64,000 bases of DNA from Mycobacterium shigaense. Lineage in GTDB: Bacteria > Actinomycetota > Actinomycetes > Mycobacteriales > Mycobacteriaceae. The position numbers were made by a program, and so were the translations under genes. The notes below the pieces were generated by a model, which saw only the letters and a list, made by a program, of their open reading frames with translations, was not told where the DNA came from and did not search any database. Each line of letters opens with the position of its first letter. Within the stretch, counting starts at the first letter, position 1. Where the stretch lies: positions 930,001 through 994,000 of the forward strand of contig NZ_AP018164.1 of assembly GCF_002356315.1 (NCBI RefSeq), given 5' to 3'. Positions 18,503-28,579 of the stretch are shown here, piece by piece.

Positions 18503-19590
18503 CGGCCCCTGCCGTATTCAATCCAGCGATGTTGACCCTTGCCAAAGAATCAGCCGGATTGACCCAAGGGGCTATCGCTGCGCATGCCGGTATTTCTCAG
18601 TCGCTCATGTCAAAGATTGAGAACGGATTTGAGGATCCATCTGATGACTTCATAATGAAGGCGGCAGAGATCACCGGGGTTCCCCGAGAACTTTTTTTTC
18701 AGAACGATCCGCTACCGTCCGACACGATTTTTGATATCTTCCACAAGAAAAGGGTCACTCTCCCACAAAAGCCGTTGCGCAAAGCGAATTCCAACGCGCG
18801 GATGCTGCGGGCTGAGGTCGGAAGGTTATTGCGTTCATTCGATGTTCCTGTCGTCTTGCCGTTCCCAAGCCTGCCTATCGACCAGCACGACTCACCGGAA
18901 GAAATCGCAGCGCTCACACGGGCCATCTGGCGACTTCCTACCGGTCCTCTGCCAGACCTCGTCAAGGTGGTGGAGGCAACCGGCACTCCGGTAATAACGG
19001 CCGATCTGGAACACGAGAAGCTGCGCGCCATGAGCATGGCTGGCGTCAAGACGGACAATGCACACATCATTGTCGTGAACAATCGCTTGCCTGCCTCCGC
19101 ACAGCGCTTCGCCCTGGCTCACGAAATCGGGCATCTCGTCATGCATGAGGGGATTGCGACGAAGGAGATGGAAAAACAGGCTGATGATTTCGCTTCCGCA
19201 CTTCTGATGCCAGCAGCGGAGATTTCTCCGCGACTCAGGAATATAAAATTTCGTGATCTTGGCGCATTAAAACAACAGTGGCGAGTGTCGCTTGCCGCCC
19301 TTATATATCGAGCGCACGCCCTCGGATTGATCTCCGAGCGGCACAACACAACCCTGAATATGGAGCTCAATAGACTTCCCAATGGACGCAAGCGGGAACC
19401 TGGAGAGTTTAAACCAGAAGAACCTACTCTGATTCGCCGGGTTGTGGCGACTTACAGGAACGACCTCGGCTACAGCATTGATGAACTCTGCCGCCTTATG
19501 GTTGTGACCCGAGAAAAATTTATGCAGTTTTATATTGATGAACCGGGAACGCCAGAAGACGTTCCACGGTTCAGGGTGATACGCAATTAA
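18499..19590 (+). CDS. Xre-HTH / ImmA-IrrE zinc-peptidase protein
   Basis: 363 residues. Residues about 10-65 form an Xre helix-turn-helix (LTQGAIAAHAGISQSLMSKIENG). Residues about 150-270 form an ImmA/IrrE metallopeptidase with ALAHEIGHLVMH (HExxH zinc site) and the following Glu in KEMEKQADDFASALLMP. A C-terminal helical part follows. ImmA and IrrE proteases cleave a repressor in response to a signal, and fused Xre-COG2856 proteins act as antitoxins or regulators. It starts with GTG inside the upstream stop codon. It ends overlapping the convergent HicB-like gene by 4 bases. Confidence 0.88.
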   Translation: MTAPAVFNPAMLTLAKESAGLTQGAIAAHAGISQSLMSKIENGFEDPSDDFIMKAAEITGVPRELFFQNDPLPSDTIFDIFHKKRVTLPQKPLRKANSNARMLRAEVGRLLRSFDVPVVLPFPSLPIDQHDSPEEIAALTRAIWRLPTGPLPDLVKVVEATGTPVITADLEHEKLRAMSMAGVKTDNAHIIVVNNRLPASAQRFALAHEIGHLVMHEGIATKEMEKQADDFASALLMPAAEISPRLRNIKFRDLGALKQQWRVSLAALIYRAHALGLISERHNTTLNMELNRLPNGRKREPGEFKPEEPTLIRRVVATYRNDLGYSIDELCRLMVVTREKFMQFYIDEPGTPEDVPRFRVIRN

Positions 19591-19991
19591 TCTGGCCTAT
19601 TCCACCGAGCAGTAGCGGCCTTCTTGGCGATCTCTGACCGCTGCTCGGCGGTGAGATTGTCCGCGCGGGCCCTCCCGCCCTTCAGGCCACCCTTACGCCC
19701 TGCGGCGACCGCTGCCGAGTCCTTGCCAGCACCGACCACGTCCCGTACAAGTCGTTCGATGCCAGCGAGGGCTTTCCCTTTGTCTGGGTCTAGCCATGAC
19801 AGTGCCGGCAGCTCCACACACAGGCCGACCCATTCGTTGTCTTCGTCGGACCACTCCACGCGGTAGGTGTAGTGGTCGGGGGTTTCGTCGGTCGCATCAG
19901 CGACGATGGACGCCGCTAAAGAGTTGAGGTCACGAGGCCGTCTACGGGGACCGTCTGGCATGGTTCCCATCATCCCATCAGTCCAGCCCAC
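19587..19991 (-). CDS. Lone HicB-like protein with Gly/Lys-rich tail
   Basis: Up to 134 residues from GTG 19991. ATG 19973, 19970 or 19961 are alternatives. The core YTYRVEWSDEDNEWVGLCVELPALSWLDPDKGKALAGIERLV is HicB-like. The C-terminal tail GRKGGLKGGRARADNLTAEQRSEIAKKAATARW is typical of a mycobacterial subgroup. No hicA partner stands next to it. It lies at the right end of the transposon, converging on the ImmA-type gene with a 4-base overlap. A decayed copy of its start lies at 16117-16200. Confidence 0.75.
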   Translation of the reverse strand: MGWTDGMMGTMPDGPRRRPRDLNSLAASIVADATDETPDHYTYRVEWSDEDNEWVGLCVELPALSWLDPDKGKALAGIERLVRDVVGAGKDSAAVAAGRKGGLKGGRARADNLTAEQRSEIAKKAATARWNRPD

Positions 19992-20027
19992 CGCGAGAGT
20001 TACATGACTTCAAACTGACCCACTACC

Positions 20028-20035
20028 GGCGCACT
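20028..20035 (+). repeat. Right 8-bp direct repeat GGCGCACT (target duplication)
   Basis: Copy of 16254-16261, directly after the right inverted repeat. Confidence 0.75.
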
Positions 20036-20043
20036 ACCGAATT

Positions 20044-20073
20044 TTGTTCACGCCACGATCTAGGGCATACTGT
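20044..20073 (+). promoter_or_regulatory. Probable S10-operon promoter
   Basis: -35 TTGTTC (20044-20049), 18-base spacer, -10 TACTGT (20068-20073). It would leave an untranslated leader of about 285 bases before rpsJ. I see no other gene in 20074-20366. Leader regulation is possible but no structure was resolved. Confidence 0.45.
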
Positions 20074-20366
20074 TCAGGTTGCTTTGCGCCGGGCTCGCGC
20101 CTGGCCGGGCATACGACCAGCGCCCAAACGGGCGCGTCCGGTCCCATCCTTGAACGCGACGATTTTGGCCGCGGACGAGGCTGCGTGCGGGTGACACACC
20201 CGACCGCGGGGGCCGGTGAACCACGACAGGTAAACAGCGGCGCAGTATCCGGCGTGACGCTCGATCGGCCCGAGACGGGCCGTGTCGAGCCAGTGCGCCG
20301 GGGGCACTGGGACATGGATATCAAGCCCGATTACCGGGCTTCAACAGGAGTGAGGGTAGGAGAAGC

Positions 20367-20672
20367 GTGGCGGGACAGAAGATCCGCATCAGGCTTAAGG
20401 CCTACGACCATGAGGCTATCGACGCGTCGGCGCGCAAGATCGTCGAGACCGTCGTCCGCACAGGTGCCAGCGTCGTAGGGCCAGTGCCGCTGCCGACCGA
20501 AAAGAATGTGTATTGCGTCATCCGCTCCCCGCACAAGTACAAGGACTCGCGGGAGCACTTCGAGATGCGCACGCACAAGCGGTTGATCGACATTCTCGAT
20601 CCGACGCCGAAGACCGTTGACGCATTGATGCGTATCGATCTTCCGGCCAGTGTCGACGTCAACATCCAGTAG
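20367..20672 (+). CDS. rpsJ: 30S ribosomal protein S10
   Basis: 101 residues from GTG, with GGAG about 8 bases upstream. Full family length ([21 protein letters not shown]). S10 sits in the 30S head and also joins NusB in antitermination. First gene of the S10 operon; next gene 15 bases on. Confidence 0.98.
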   Translation: MAGQKIRIRLKAYDHEAIDASARKIVETVVRTGASVVGPVPLPTEKNVYCVIRSPHKYKDSREHFEMRTHKRLIDILDPTPKTVDALMRIDLPASVDVNIQ

Positions 20673-20687
20673 GGGATCGGCGAACTC

Positions 20688-21341
20688 ATGGCAAGAAAAG
20701 GCATTCTGGGTACCAAGCTGGGCATGACTCAGGTGTTCGACGAGAACAACCGGGTCGTCCCGGTGACTGTGGTCAAGGCGGGGCCTAACATCGTGACGCG
20801 TATCCGTACGCCGGAGACCGATGGCTACAGCGCCGTGCAGCTGGCCTATGGCGAGATCAGTCCTCGTAAGGTCAACAAGCCGGTGACGGGCCAGTACACC
20901 GCGGCGGGCGTCAACCCGCGCCGGTTTCTGGCGGAGCTGCGTCTGGACAACCCCGATGCGGCAGCAGAATACGAAGTCGGCCAGGAGCTGACGGCGGAGA
21001 TCTTCGCCGACGGTGCCTATGTCGACGTGACCGGTACCTCCAAGGGCAAGGGCTTCGCGGGAACGATGAAGCGCCACGGTTTCCGCGGTCAGGGCGCCAG
21101 CCACGGTGCTCAGGCCGTGCACCGTCGGCCGGGCTCCATCGGTGGCTGTGCCACTCCCGCGCGCGTGTTCAAGGGCACGCGGATGGCGGGCCGGATGGGT
21201 AACGACCGGGTGACGGTGCAGAACCTGGTGGTGCACAAGGTCGATGCCGAGAACGGCGTGCTGTTGATCAAGGGCGCGGTCCCGGGCCGCACCGGTGGAC
21301 TCGTGGTGGTCCGCAGCGCGATCAAACGAGGTGAGAAGTAA
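20688..21341 (+). CDS. rplC: 50S ribosomal protein L3
   Basis: 217 residues from ATG ([17 protein letters not shown]). L3 binds 23S rRNA near the peptidyl-transferase centre and starts 50S assembly; the loop around [16 protein letters not shown] is conserved. Overlaps the rplD start by one base. Confidence 0.98.
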   Translation: MARKGILGTKLGMTQVFDENNRVVPVTVVKAGPNIVTRIRTPETDGYSAVQLAYGEISPRKVNKPVTGQYTAAGVNPRRFLAELRLDNPDAAAEYEVGQELTAEIFADGAYVDVTGTSKGKGFAGTMKRHGFRGQGASHGAQAVHRRPGSIGGCATPARVFKGTRMAGRMGNDRVTVQNLVVHKVDAENGVLLIKGAVPGRTGGLVVVRSAIKRGEK

Positions 21342-22009
21342 TGGCAGCGGTAAAGATTGACGTCAAGACGCCGGACGGCAAGGTCGACGGCTCCATCGAG
21401 CTGCCCGCCGAACTGTTCGATGCCCCGGCCAACATCGCGTTGATGCACCAGGTGGTCACCGCGCAGCGCGCGGCGGCCCGGCAGGGTACGCACTCGACCA
21501 AGACCCGCGGCGAGGTCAGCGGCGGTGGCCGCAAGCCCTACCGGCAGAAGGGAACTGGACGCGCCCGGCAGGGTTCGACCCGGGCTCCCCAGTTCACCGG
21601 CGGTGGCATCGTGCACGGTCCCAAGCCGCGCGACTACTCCCAGCGCACCCCTAAGAAGATGATCGCAGCCGCACTGCGCGGGGCGTTGTCCGACCGGGCG
21701 CGCAACGGGCGTATTCACGCCATCACCGAAATTGTCGCCGGCCAAACCCCTTCGACGAAGAGCGCCGCGCAGTTCCTGCGCACGCTGACCGACCGCAAAC
21801 AGGTGCTGGTGGTCATCGGCCGCAGCGACGAGGCCGGCCAGAAGAGCGTGCGCAACATTCCCGGCGTGCACATCCTGGCGCCGGACCAGCTCAACACCTA
21901 CGACGTGTTGCGCTCCGACGACGTGGTGTTCAGCGTCGAGGCCCTCAACGGCTACATCGCCGCGCAGACGGCCGCGGGCACCGCTGGCACCGAGGAGGTT
22001 TCGGCCTGA
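21341..22009 (+). CDS. rplD: 50S ribosomal protein L4
   Basis: 222 residues. The extended loop with [25 protein letters not shown] lines the exit tunnel, where macrolide-resistance changes arise in other bacteria. Its sequence is normal. TGATGG junction with rplW. Confidence 0.98.
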   Translation: MAAVKIDVKTPDGKVDGSIELPAELFDAPANIALMHQVVTAQRAAARQGTHSTKTRGEVSGGGRKPYRQKGTGRARQGSTRAPQFTGGGIVHGPKPRDYSQRTPKKMIAAALRGALSDRARNGRIHAITEIVAGQTPSTKSAAQFLRTLTDRKQVLVVIGRSDEAGQKSVRNIPGVHILAPDQLNTYDVLRSDDVVFSVEALNGYIAAQTAAGTAGTEEVSA

Positions 22010-22311
22010 TGGCGACCGTGACTGATCCCCGCGACATCATCCTGGCTCCGGTCATCTCGGAGAAGTCCTACGGACTGCTCGACGACAACGTGTACACCTT
22101 TGTGGTGCACCCCGATTCGAACAAGACGCAGATCAAGATCGCTATCGAGAAGATCTTCGCCGTCAAGGTCGCGTCGGTGAACACGGCGAACCGGCAGGGC
22201 AAGCGCAAGCGCACCCGCACCGGATTCGGCAAGCGCAAGGGCACCAAGCGCGCCATCGTGACACTGGCGCCGGGCAGCAAGCCAATCGACCTTTTCGGAG
22301 CACCGGCGTAG
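22009..22311 (+). CDS. rplW: 50S ribosomal protein L23
   Basis: 100 residues starting within the rplD stop codon. L23 surrounds the tunnel exit and docks trigger factor and SRP. Full length, normal sequence ([19 protein letters not shown]). Confidence 0.98.
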   Translation: MATVTDPRDIILAPVISEKSYGLLDDNVYTFVVHPDSNKTQIKIAIEKIFAVKVASVNTANRQGKRKRTRTGFGKRKGTKRAIVTLAPGSKPIDLFGAPA

Positions 22312-22340
22312 CCGGGCGCGAGAGAGAGATTTGATCAGAC

Positions 22341-23183
22341 ATGGCAATTCGCAAGTACAAGCCGACGACCCCGGGTCGCCGCGGCGCCAGCGTCTCCGAT
22401 TTCGCCGAGATCACTCGGACGGAGCCGGAGAAGTCGCTGGTGCGTCCGCTGCACGGGCACGGTGGGCGTAATGCCCACGGCCGGATCACCACTCGTCACA
22501 AGGGTGGTGGCCACAAGCGCGCCTACCGGGTGATCGACTTCCGCCGCAACGACAAAGACGGTGTCAATGCCAAGGTCGCGCACATCGAGTACGACCCCAA
22601 CCGCACCGCCAACATCGCGCTGCTGCACTTCCTCGATGGCGAGAAGCGTTACATCATTGCCCCGCAGGGTCTTTCGCAGGGTGACGTGGTGGAGTCGGGT
22701 GCCAACGCCGACATCAAGCCGGGTAACAACCTACCGCTGCGCAACATCCCGGCCGGTACGTTAATCCATGCCGTGGAGCTGCGCCCGGGCGGTGGGGCCA
22801 AGCTGGCTCGCTCGGCCGGGTCCAGCATCCAGTTGCTGGGCAAAGAAGGCACCTACGCCTCGCTGCGGATGCCCAGCGGTGAGATCCGTCGTGTCGACGT
22901 GCGCTGCCGTGCCACCGTCGGCGAGGTGGGCAACGCCGAGCAGGCCAACATCAACTGGGGCAAGGCCGGCCGGATGCGCTGGAAGGGCAAGCGCCCCACG
23001 GTCCGTGGTGTCGTCATGAACCCGGTCGACCACCCGCACGGTGGTGGTGAGGGCAAGACCTCCGGTGGCCGCCACCCGGTCAGCCCGTGGGGTAAGCCGG
23101 AAGGCCGCACCCGCCACCCGAACAAAGCCAGCAACAAACTCATCGTCCGGCGCCGGCGCACCGGCAAGAAGCACGGTCGCTAG
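22341..23183 (+). CDS. rplB: 50S ribosomal protein L2
   Basis: 280 residues from ATG. L2 is needed for subunit joining and peptidyl transfer. The conserved His lies in [12 protein letters not shown] near the C terminus. A 29-base gap from rplW holds GAGAGAG as ribosome site. Confidence 0.98.
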   Translation: MAIRKYKPTTPGRRGASVSDFAEITRTEPEKSLVRPLHGHGGRNAHGRITTRHKGGGHKRAYRVIDFRRNDKDGVNAKVAHIEYDPNRTANIALLHFLDGEKRYIIAPQGLSQGDVVESGANADIKPGNNLPLRNIPAGTLIHAVELRPGGGAKLARSAGSSIQLLGKEGTYASLRMPSGEIRRVDVRCRATVGEVGNAEQANINWGKAGRMRWKGKRPTVRGVVMNPVDHPHGGGEGKTSGGRHPVSPWGKPEGRTRHPNKASNKLIVRRRRTGKKHGR

Positions 23184-23190
23184 CGCGTGA

Positions 23191-23235
23191 TGACGATGCA
23201 GAGCGCGCAGCGCGATGAGAAGGAATCGCGCCGAC
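23191..23235 (+). repeat. Interspersed RBS-containing repeat before rpsS
   Basis: GACGATGCAGAGCG followed by CAGCG, GATGA and AAGGA. Nearly the same string precedes rpsH at 39261-39296. It lies in the 74-base rplB-rpsS gap. Confidence 0.6.
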
Positions 23236-23257
23236 TACTTGAGTCGAGGAGTAACAC

Positions 23258-23535
23258 ATGCCACGCAGCCTGAAAAAGGGACCGTTCGTCGACGACCACC
23301 TGCTCAAAAAGGTGGACGTGCAGAACGAGAAGAACAGCAAGCAGGTCATCAAGACCTGGTCGCGTCGTTCGACGATCATCCCCGACTTCATCGGCCACAC
23401 CTTCGCGGTGCACGACGGGCGCAAGCACGTCCCGGTGTTCGTCACCGAGGCGATGGTCGGTCACAAGCTTGGTGAATTCGCGCCGACGCGCACCTTCAAG
23501 GGGCACATCAAAGACGACCGGAAGGCCAAACGGCG

Positions 23536-23539
<4 letters not shown>
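23258..23539 (+). CDS. rpsS: 30S ribosomal protein S19
   Basis: 93 residues ([19 protein letters not shown]). S19 works with S13 in the 30S head near the A-site tRNA. GAGGAG ribosome site upstream; its stop overlaps the rplV start as ATGA. Confidence 0.98.
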
Positions 23540-24932
<1,393 letters not shown>

Positions 24933-24935
24933 ATC

Positions 24936-25352
24936 ATGTTGATTCCCCGCAGAGTCAAGCACCGCAAGCAACACCACCCCCGCCAGCGCGGCATCGCCAG
25001 CGGCGGCACGGCGGTGAACTTCGGCGACTACGGCATTCAGGCACTCGAGCACGCCTACGTCACCAACCGGCAGATCGAGTCCGCTCGTATCGCCATCAAC
25101 CGGCACATCAAGCGTGGCGGCAAGGTGTGGATCAACGTCTTCCCGGACCGCCCGCTGACCAAGAAGCCCGCCGAAACCCGAATGGGTTCGGGTAAGGGAT
25201 CCCCGGAGTGGTGGGTCGTCAACGTCAAGCCCGGCCGGGTGCTGTTCGAGCTCAGCTACCCCAACGAGCAGACCGCTCGGGAAGCGCTGACCCGGGCAAT
25301 TCACAAGCTGCCGATCAAGGCACGCATCATCACCCGAGAGGATCAGTTCTGA
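24936..25352 (+). CDS. rplP: 50S ribosomal protein L16
   Basis: 138 residues from ATG, 3 bases after rpsC. L16 helps place the A-site tRNA acceptor end; conserved [18 protein letters not shown] is present. Stop TGA shares its A with the rpmC start. Confidence 0.98.
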   Translation: MLIPRRVKHRKQHHPRQRGIASGGTAVNFGDYGIQALEHAYVTNRQIESARIAINRHIKRGGKVWINVFPDRPLTKKPAETRMGSGKGSPEWWVVNVKPGRVLFELSYPNEQTAREALTRAIHKLPIKARIITREDQF

Positions 25353-25597
25353 TGGCAGTGGGCATTTCGCCTGGCGAACTGCGTGAGCTCACCGACGAGG
25401 AGCTGACCGAACGCCTGCGCGAATCCAAGGAGGAGCTGTTCAACCTCCGGTTCCAGATGGCGACCGGGCAGCTCAGTAACAACCGTCGGCTGCGTACGGT
25501 CCGTCAGGAGATCGCGCGCGTTTACACCGTCCTTCGGGAACGAGAACTCGGTTTGGCTTCTGGTCCTGGGGGCCACGACGGAAATAAGGAATCGTGA
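25352..25597 (+). CDS. rpmC: 50S ribosomal protein L29
   Basis: 81 residues. The start is ATG 25352 ([13 protein letters not shown]), not the longer frame, because it overlaps the rplP stop as TGATG. Two-helix protein near the tunnel exit. The short extension after residue 65 is normal for mycobacteria. Confidence 0.97.
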   Translation: MAVGISPGELRELTDEELTERLRESKEELFNLRFQMATGQLSNNRRLRTVRQEIARVYTVLRERELGLASGPGGHDGNKES

Positions 25598-25941
25598 TGA
25601 CAGAAGCCAAGAAGGCCGCGCCGAAGGCGGACGCCGCGTCGAAAGCCGGTACTGCCAAAGGCCCCAAGCACACTCCGGCCAACCCCAAGACGCGCGGTCG
25701 CCGCAAGACCCGCATCGGCTACGTGGTGAGCGACAAGATGGAAAAGACTATCGTGGTCGAGCTGGAAGACCGCATGCGTCACGCGCTGTACGGCAAGATC
25801 ATCCGGACCACCAAGAAGGTCAAGGCGCACGACGAGAACAGCATCGCCGGCGTCGGCGACCGCGTCTTGCTGATGGAGACCCGGCCCATATCGGCGACTA
25901 AGCGTTGGCGGCTCGTCGAGATCCGGGAAAAGGCCAAGTAA
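25597..25941 (+). CDS. rpsQ: 30S ribosomal protein S17
   Basis: 114 residues from ATG 25597, which overlaps the rpmC stop (a GTG three bases earlier is the alternative). A Lys/Ala-rich N-terminal extension of about 25 residues precedes the OB-fold core ([20 protein letters not shown]). Last gene of the S10 operon, followed by a terminator. Confidence 0.97.
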   Translation: MTEAKKAAPKADAASKAGTAKGPKHTPANPKTRGRRKTRIGYVVSDKMEKTIVVELEDRMRHALYGKIIRTTKKVKAHDENSIAGVGDRVLLMETRPISATKRWRLVEIREKAK

Positions 25942-25957
25942 CTCCCAGCGACATCGA

Positions 25958-25989
25958 AACGCCCGAGACCTGACGGACTCGGGCGTTTT
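25958..25989 (+). terminator. Rho-independent terminator after the S10 operon
   Basis: 10-bp stem AACGCCCGAG / CTCGGGCGTT (25958-25967 with 25978-25987), 10-base loop, T-run TTTT. It lies 17 bases after rpsQ and insulates atsA. Confidence 0.85.
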
Positions 25990-26056
25990 GCTCTGCCGAG
26001 CGTAGCGGCACCGCGAAAAAAGATCGGAATTTTCGCAGTGGCGTTACGCTCGGCGC

Positions 26057-28408
26057 ATGGCGATTGAGTTCCAAGGAAAGATCGAGCTGGATATCCGCGA
26101 TTCCGAGCCGGATTGGGGTCCGTATGCGGCACCGACCGCTCCCGAGAACTCGCCGAACGTCCTCTATCTGGTCTGGGACGACACCGGCATCGCGACCTGG
26201 GACTGCTTCGGCGGCCTCGTCGAGATGCCCGCGATGACGCGCATCGCCGACCGGGGGATACGGCTGTCGCAATTTCACACCACCGCGCTGTGCTCCCCGA
26301 CCAGGGCCTCGCTGCTGACCGGTCGCAACGCCACCACCGTCGGCATGGCCACCATCGAAGAATTCACCGATGGTTTCCCGAACTGCAACGGCCGGATCCC
26401 GGCCGATACGGCCTTGCTGTCCGAGGCGCTCAACGAGAGCGGCTACAACACCTACTGCATCGGCAAGTGGCACCTGACGCCCCTGGAAGAGTCGAGCATG
26501 GCGTCGACCAAGCGGCACTGGCCGACGTCGCGCGGCTTTGAACGGTTCTACGGCTTTCTGGGCGGCGAAACCGATCAGTGGTATCCGGATCTGGTGTACG
26601 ACAACCATCCGGTCAGTCCGCCCGGCACGCCCGAGGACGGCTACCACCTGTCGAAGGATCTTGCGGACAAGGCAATCGAATTCATCCGCGACGCCAAGGT
26701 CATCGCGCCGGATAAGCCCTGGTTCAGTTACGTGTGCCCCGGCGCCGGACACGCCCCGCATCACGTCTTCAAAGAATGGGCCGACAAGTACGCGGGCAAG
26801 TTCGATATGGGCTACGAGAAATACCGCGAGATCGTGCTGGAACGGCAGAAGTCGCTGGGCATCGTGCCGGTCGACACCGAATTGTCGCCGGTGAACCCGT
26901 ATCTGGATGTCAAGGGGCCCAACGGCGAACCGTGGCCGCTGCAGGACACGGTGCGGCCGTGGGACTCGCTCAACGACGAAGAGAAGCGGCTGTTCAGCCG
27001 TTTTGCCGAGGTGTTCGCCGGTTTCCTCAGCTACACCGACGCCCAGATCGGCCGCATCCTGGACTATCTCGAGGAGTCCGGTCAGCTGGACAACACGATC
27101 ATCGTGGTGATCTCCGACAACGGCGCCAGCGGTGAGGGTGGCCCGAACGGGTCGGTCAACGAGGGCAAGTTCTTCAACGGCTACATCGACACCGTCGAAG
27201 AGAGCATGAAGCTGTTCGACCACCTCGGTGGGCCGCAGACCTACAATCATTACCCGATCGGGTGGGCGATGGCGTTCAACACGCCCTACAAGCTCTACAA
27301 GCGCTACGCCTCGCACGAGGGTGGTATCGCTGACACGGCAATCATTTCCTGGCCCAACGGTATTGCGGCGCACGGGGAGATCCGCGACAACTACGTCAAT
27401 GTCTGCGACATCACCCCGACGATCTACGACCTGCTCGGCATGACACCGCCCGACACGGTCAAGGGTATCGCGCAGAAGCCGCTGGATGGGGTGAGTTTCA
27501 AAGCGGCCCTTGCTGATCCAGCAGCAGACACTGGAAAGCAGACCCAGTTCTACACCATGTTGGGTACTCGCGGGATCTGGCATCAGGGCTGGTTCGCCAA
27601 CACCATCCACGCGGCCTCGCCCGCCGGCTGGTCGCACTTCGACGCCGACCGCTGGGAGCTGTTCCACATCGAGGCCGACCGCAGTCAATGCCATGACCTG
27701 GCCGCCGAGCACCCCGGCAAGCTCGAGGAGCTCAAAGCGCTGTGGTTTTCCGAAGCCGCCAAGTACAACGGCCTGCCACTCGGTGATCTCAACATTTTCG
27801 AGACGATGTCGCGGTCGCGCCCGTCTATCGTCGGCGAACGGGACAGCTATGTCTACTATCCCGACTGCGCCGACGTCGGCGTCGGTGCCGCCGTCGAGTT
27901 GCGCGGGCGCTCGTTCGCGGTGGTCGCCGAGGTCACCGTCGACACCACCGGCGCGGAGGGCGTGCTGTACAAGCAAGGCGGCGCGCACGGCGGTCACGTG
28001 CTCTTCATCCAGGACGGACGCCTGCACTACGTCTACAACTTCCTCGGCGAGCGCGAGCAGCTGGTGTCGTCGTCGCGTGCAGTGCCATTGGGGCGACACC
28101 TGCTCGGCGCTCGCTATGCCCTCAAGGGGACGGCGCAGAACAGCCACACGCCTCTTGGCGACGTGAGCCTCTACATCGACGACGAGGTGGTCGGCACGCT
28201 CGACGACGTAAGCGCCCACCCGGGAACGTTCGGGTTGGCAGGGGCCGGCATCACCGTCGGCCGCAACGGTGGTTCCGGGGTGTCCAGTCGCTACAAGGCG
28301 CCCTTCGTCTTCACCGGCGGAATCATCGACAAGGTCACCGTCGACGTGTCGGGCCGGCCCTACCGGGACGTGGAAAGAGAACTCGCGCTGGCGTTCTCGC
28401 GGGACTGA
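26057..28408 (+). CDS. atsA: Type I arylsulfatase
   Basis: 783 residues, no signal peptide. The sulfatase signature CSPTRASLLTGR lies at about 84-95. Its Cys must be oxidised to formylglycine to become the catalytic nucleophile. Metal ligands are suggested by VWDDTGIATWDCFGG (near 38-52) and ISDNGASGEGG (near 352). The C-terminal 180 residues form a concanavalin-like extension (SFAVVAEVTVDTTGAEGVLYKQGG). It hydrolyses sulfate esters; the natural substrate is unknown. The activating enzyme is encoded at 32057. Position after rpsQ matches Rv0711. Confidence 0.93.
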   Translation: MAIEFQGKIELDIRDSEPDWGPYAAPTAPENSPNVLYLVWDDTGIATWDCFGGLVEMPAMTRIADRGIRLSQFHTTALCSPTRASLLTGRNATTVGMATIEEFTDGFPNCNGRIPADTALLSEALNESGYNTYCIGKWHLTPLEESSMASTKRHWPTSRGFERFYGFLGGETDQWYPDLVYDNHPVSPPGTPEDGYHLSKDLADKAIEFIRDAKVIAPDKPWFSYVCPGAGHAPHHVFKEWADKYAGKFDMGYEKYREIVLERQKSLGIVPVDTELSPVNPYLDVKGPNGEPWPLQDTVRPWDSLNDEEKRLFSRFAEVFAGFLSYTDAQIGRILDYLEESGQLDNTIIVVISDNGASGEGGPNGSVNEGKFFNGYIDTVEESMKLFDHLGGPQTYNHYPIGWAMAFNTPYKLYKRYASHEGGIADTAIISWPNGIAAHGEIRDNYVNVCDITPTIYDLLGMTPPDTVKGIAQKPLDGVSFKAALADPAADTGKQTQFYTMLGTRGIWHQGWFANTIHAASPAGWSHFDADRWELFHIEADRSQCHDLAAEHPGKLEELKALWFSEAAKYNGLPLGDLNIFETMSRSRPSIVGERDSYVYYPDCADVGVGAAVELRGRSFAVVAEVTVDTTGAEGVLYKQGGAHGGHVLFIQDGRLHYVYNFLGEREQLVSSSRAVPLGRHLLGARYALKGTAQNSHTPLGDVSLYIDDEVVGTLDDVSAHPGTFGLAGAGITVGRNGGSGVSSRYKAPFVFTGGIIDKVTVDVSGRPYRDVERELALAFSRD

Positions 28409-28508
28409 GCGTAGGGAGCGCCATGCACGGCGCGAGATCGGCCGCGTGTGGCGCCGCGCCGCCGGGCATCTCGCGATCAGTTGCGCTGGCAAAACACCGC
28501 TGAACTGC

Positions 28509-28514
28509 TAGCAT
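28509..28514 (+). promoter_or_regulatory. TAGCAT -10-like motif before DUF4436 gene 1
   Basis: Part of GCTAGCATC, also found before DUF4436 genes 3 and 4. Here it lies 62 bases before the gene and 21 bases before a 14-codon ORF. Confidence 0.5.
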
Positions 28515-28534
28515 CTGTCCCCGTACCGTTCGGG

Positions 28535-28579
28535 ATGGCTCCAGTTTTTCGTCCTACTTCTGGTGGTGAGGCCAAATGA
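28535..28579 (+). CDS. Possible 14-codon upstream ORF coupled to DUF4436 gene 1
   Basis: ATG 28535 encodes MAPVFRPTSGGEAK. Its TGA overlaps the next ATG (ATGA). It could carry ribosomes to the main start. Chance is possible for so short an ORF. Confidence 0.3.
   Translation: MAPVFRPTSGGEAK

Larger units (their letters stand above)
16262..20027. mobile_element. 3.77-kb IS1-type transposon carrying toxin-antitoxin-like genes
   Basis: Ends are perfect 18-bp inverted repeats GGTAGTGGGTCAGTTTGA (16262-16279, and its complement at 20010-20027), flanked by the 8-bp repeat GGCGCACT on both sides. The left end continues with three iterations of GGTCAGTT (16269-16304), possible transposase sites. Contents are hicA-hicB, an IS1-like transposase, an unknown gene coupled to an HTH-ImmA/IrrE gene, and a lone HicB-like gene. 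Base composition of the cargo, especially 17900-19590, is much lower in GC than the backbone. The unit is far longer than a classical IS1. Confidence 0.8.

Noticed and set aside
25898..28492. 864-residue minus-strand ORF opposite atsA
   Set aside because: Shadow of a high-GC gene; rich in Arg/Gly/Val/Asp without domains, while the plus strand has a clear sulfatase.
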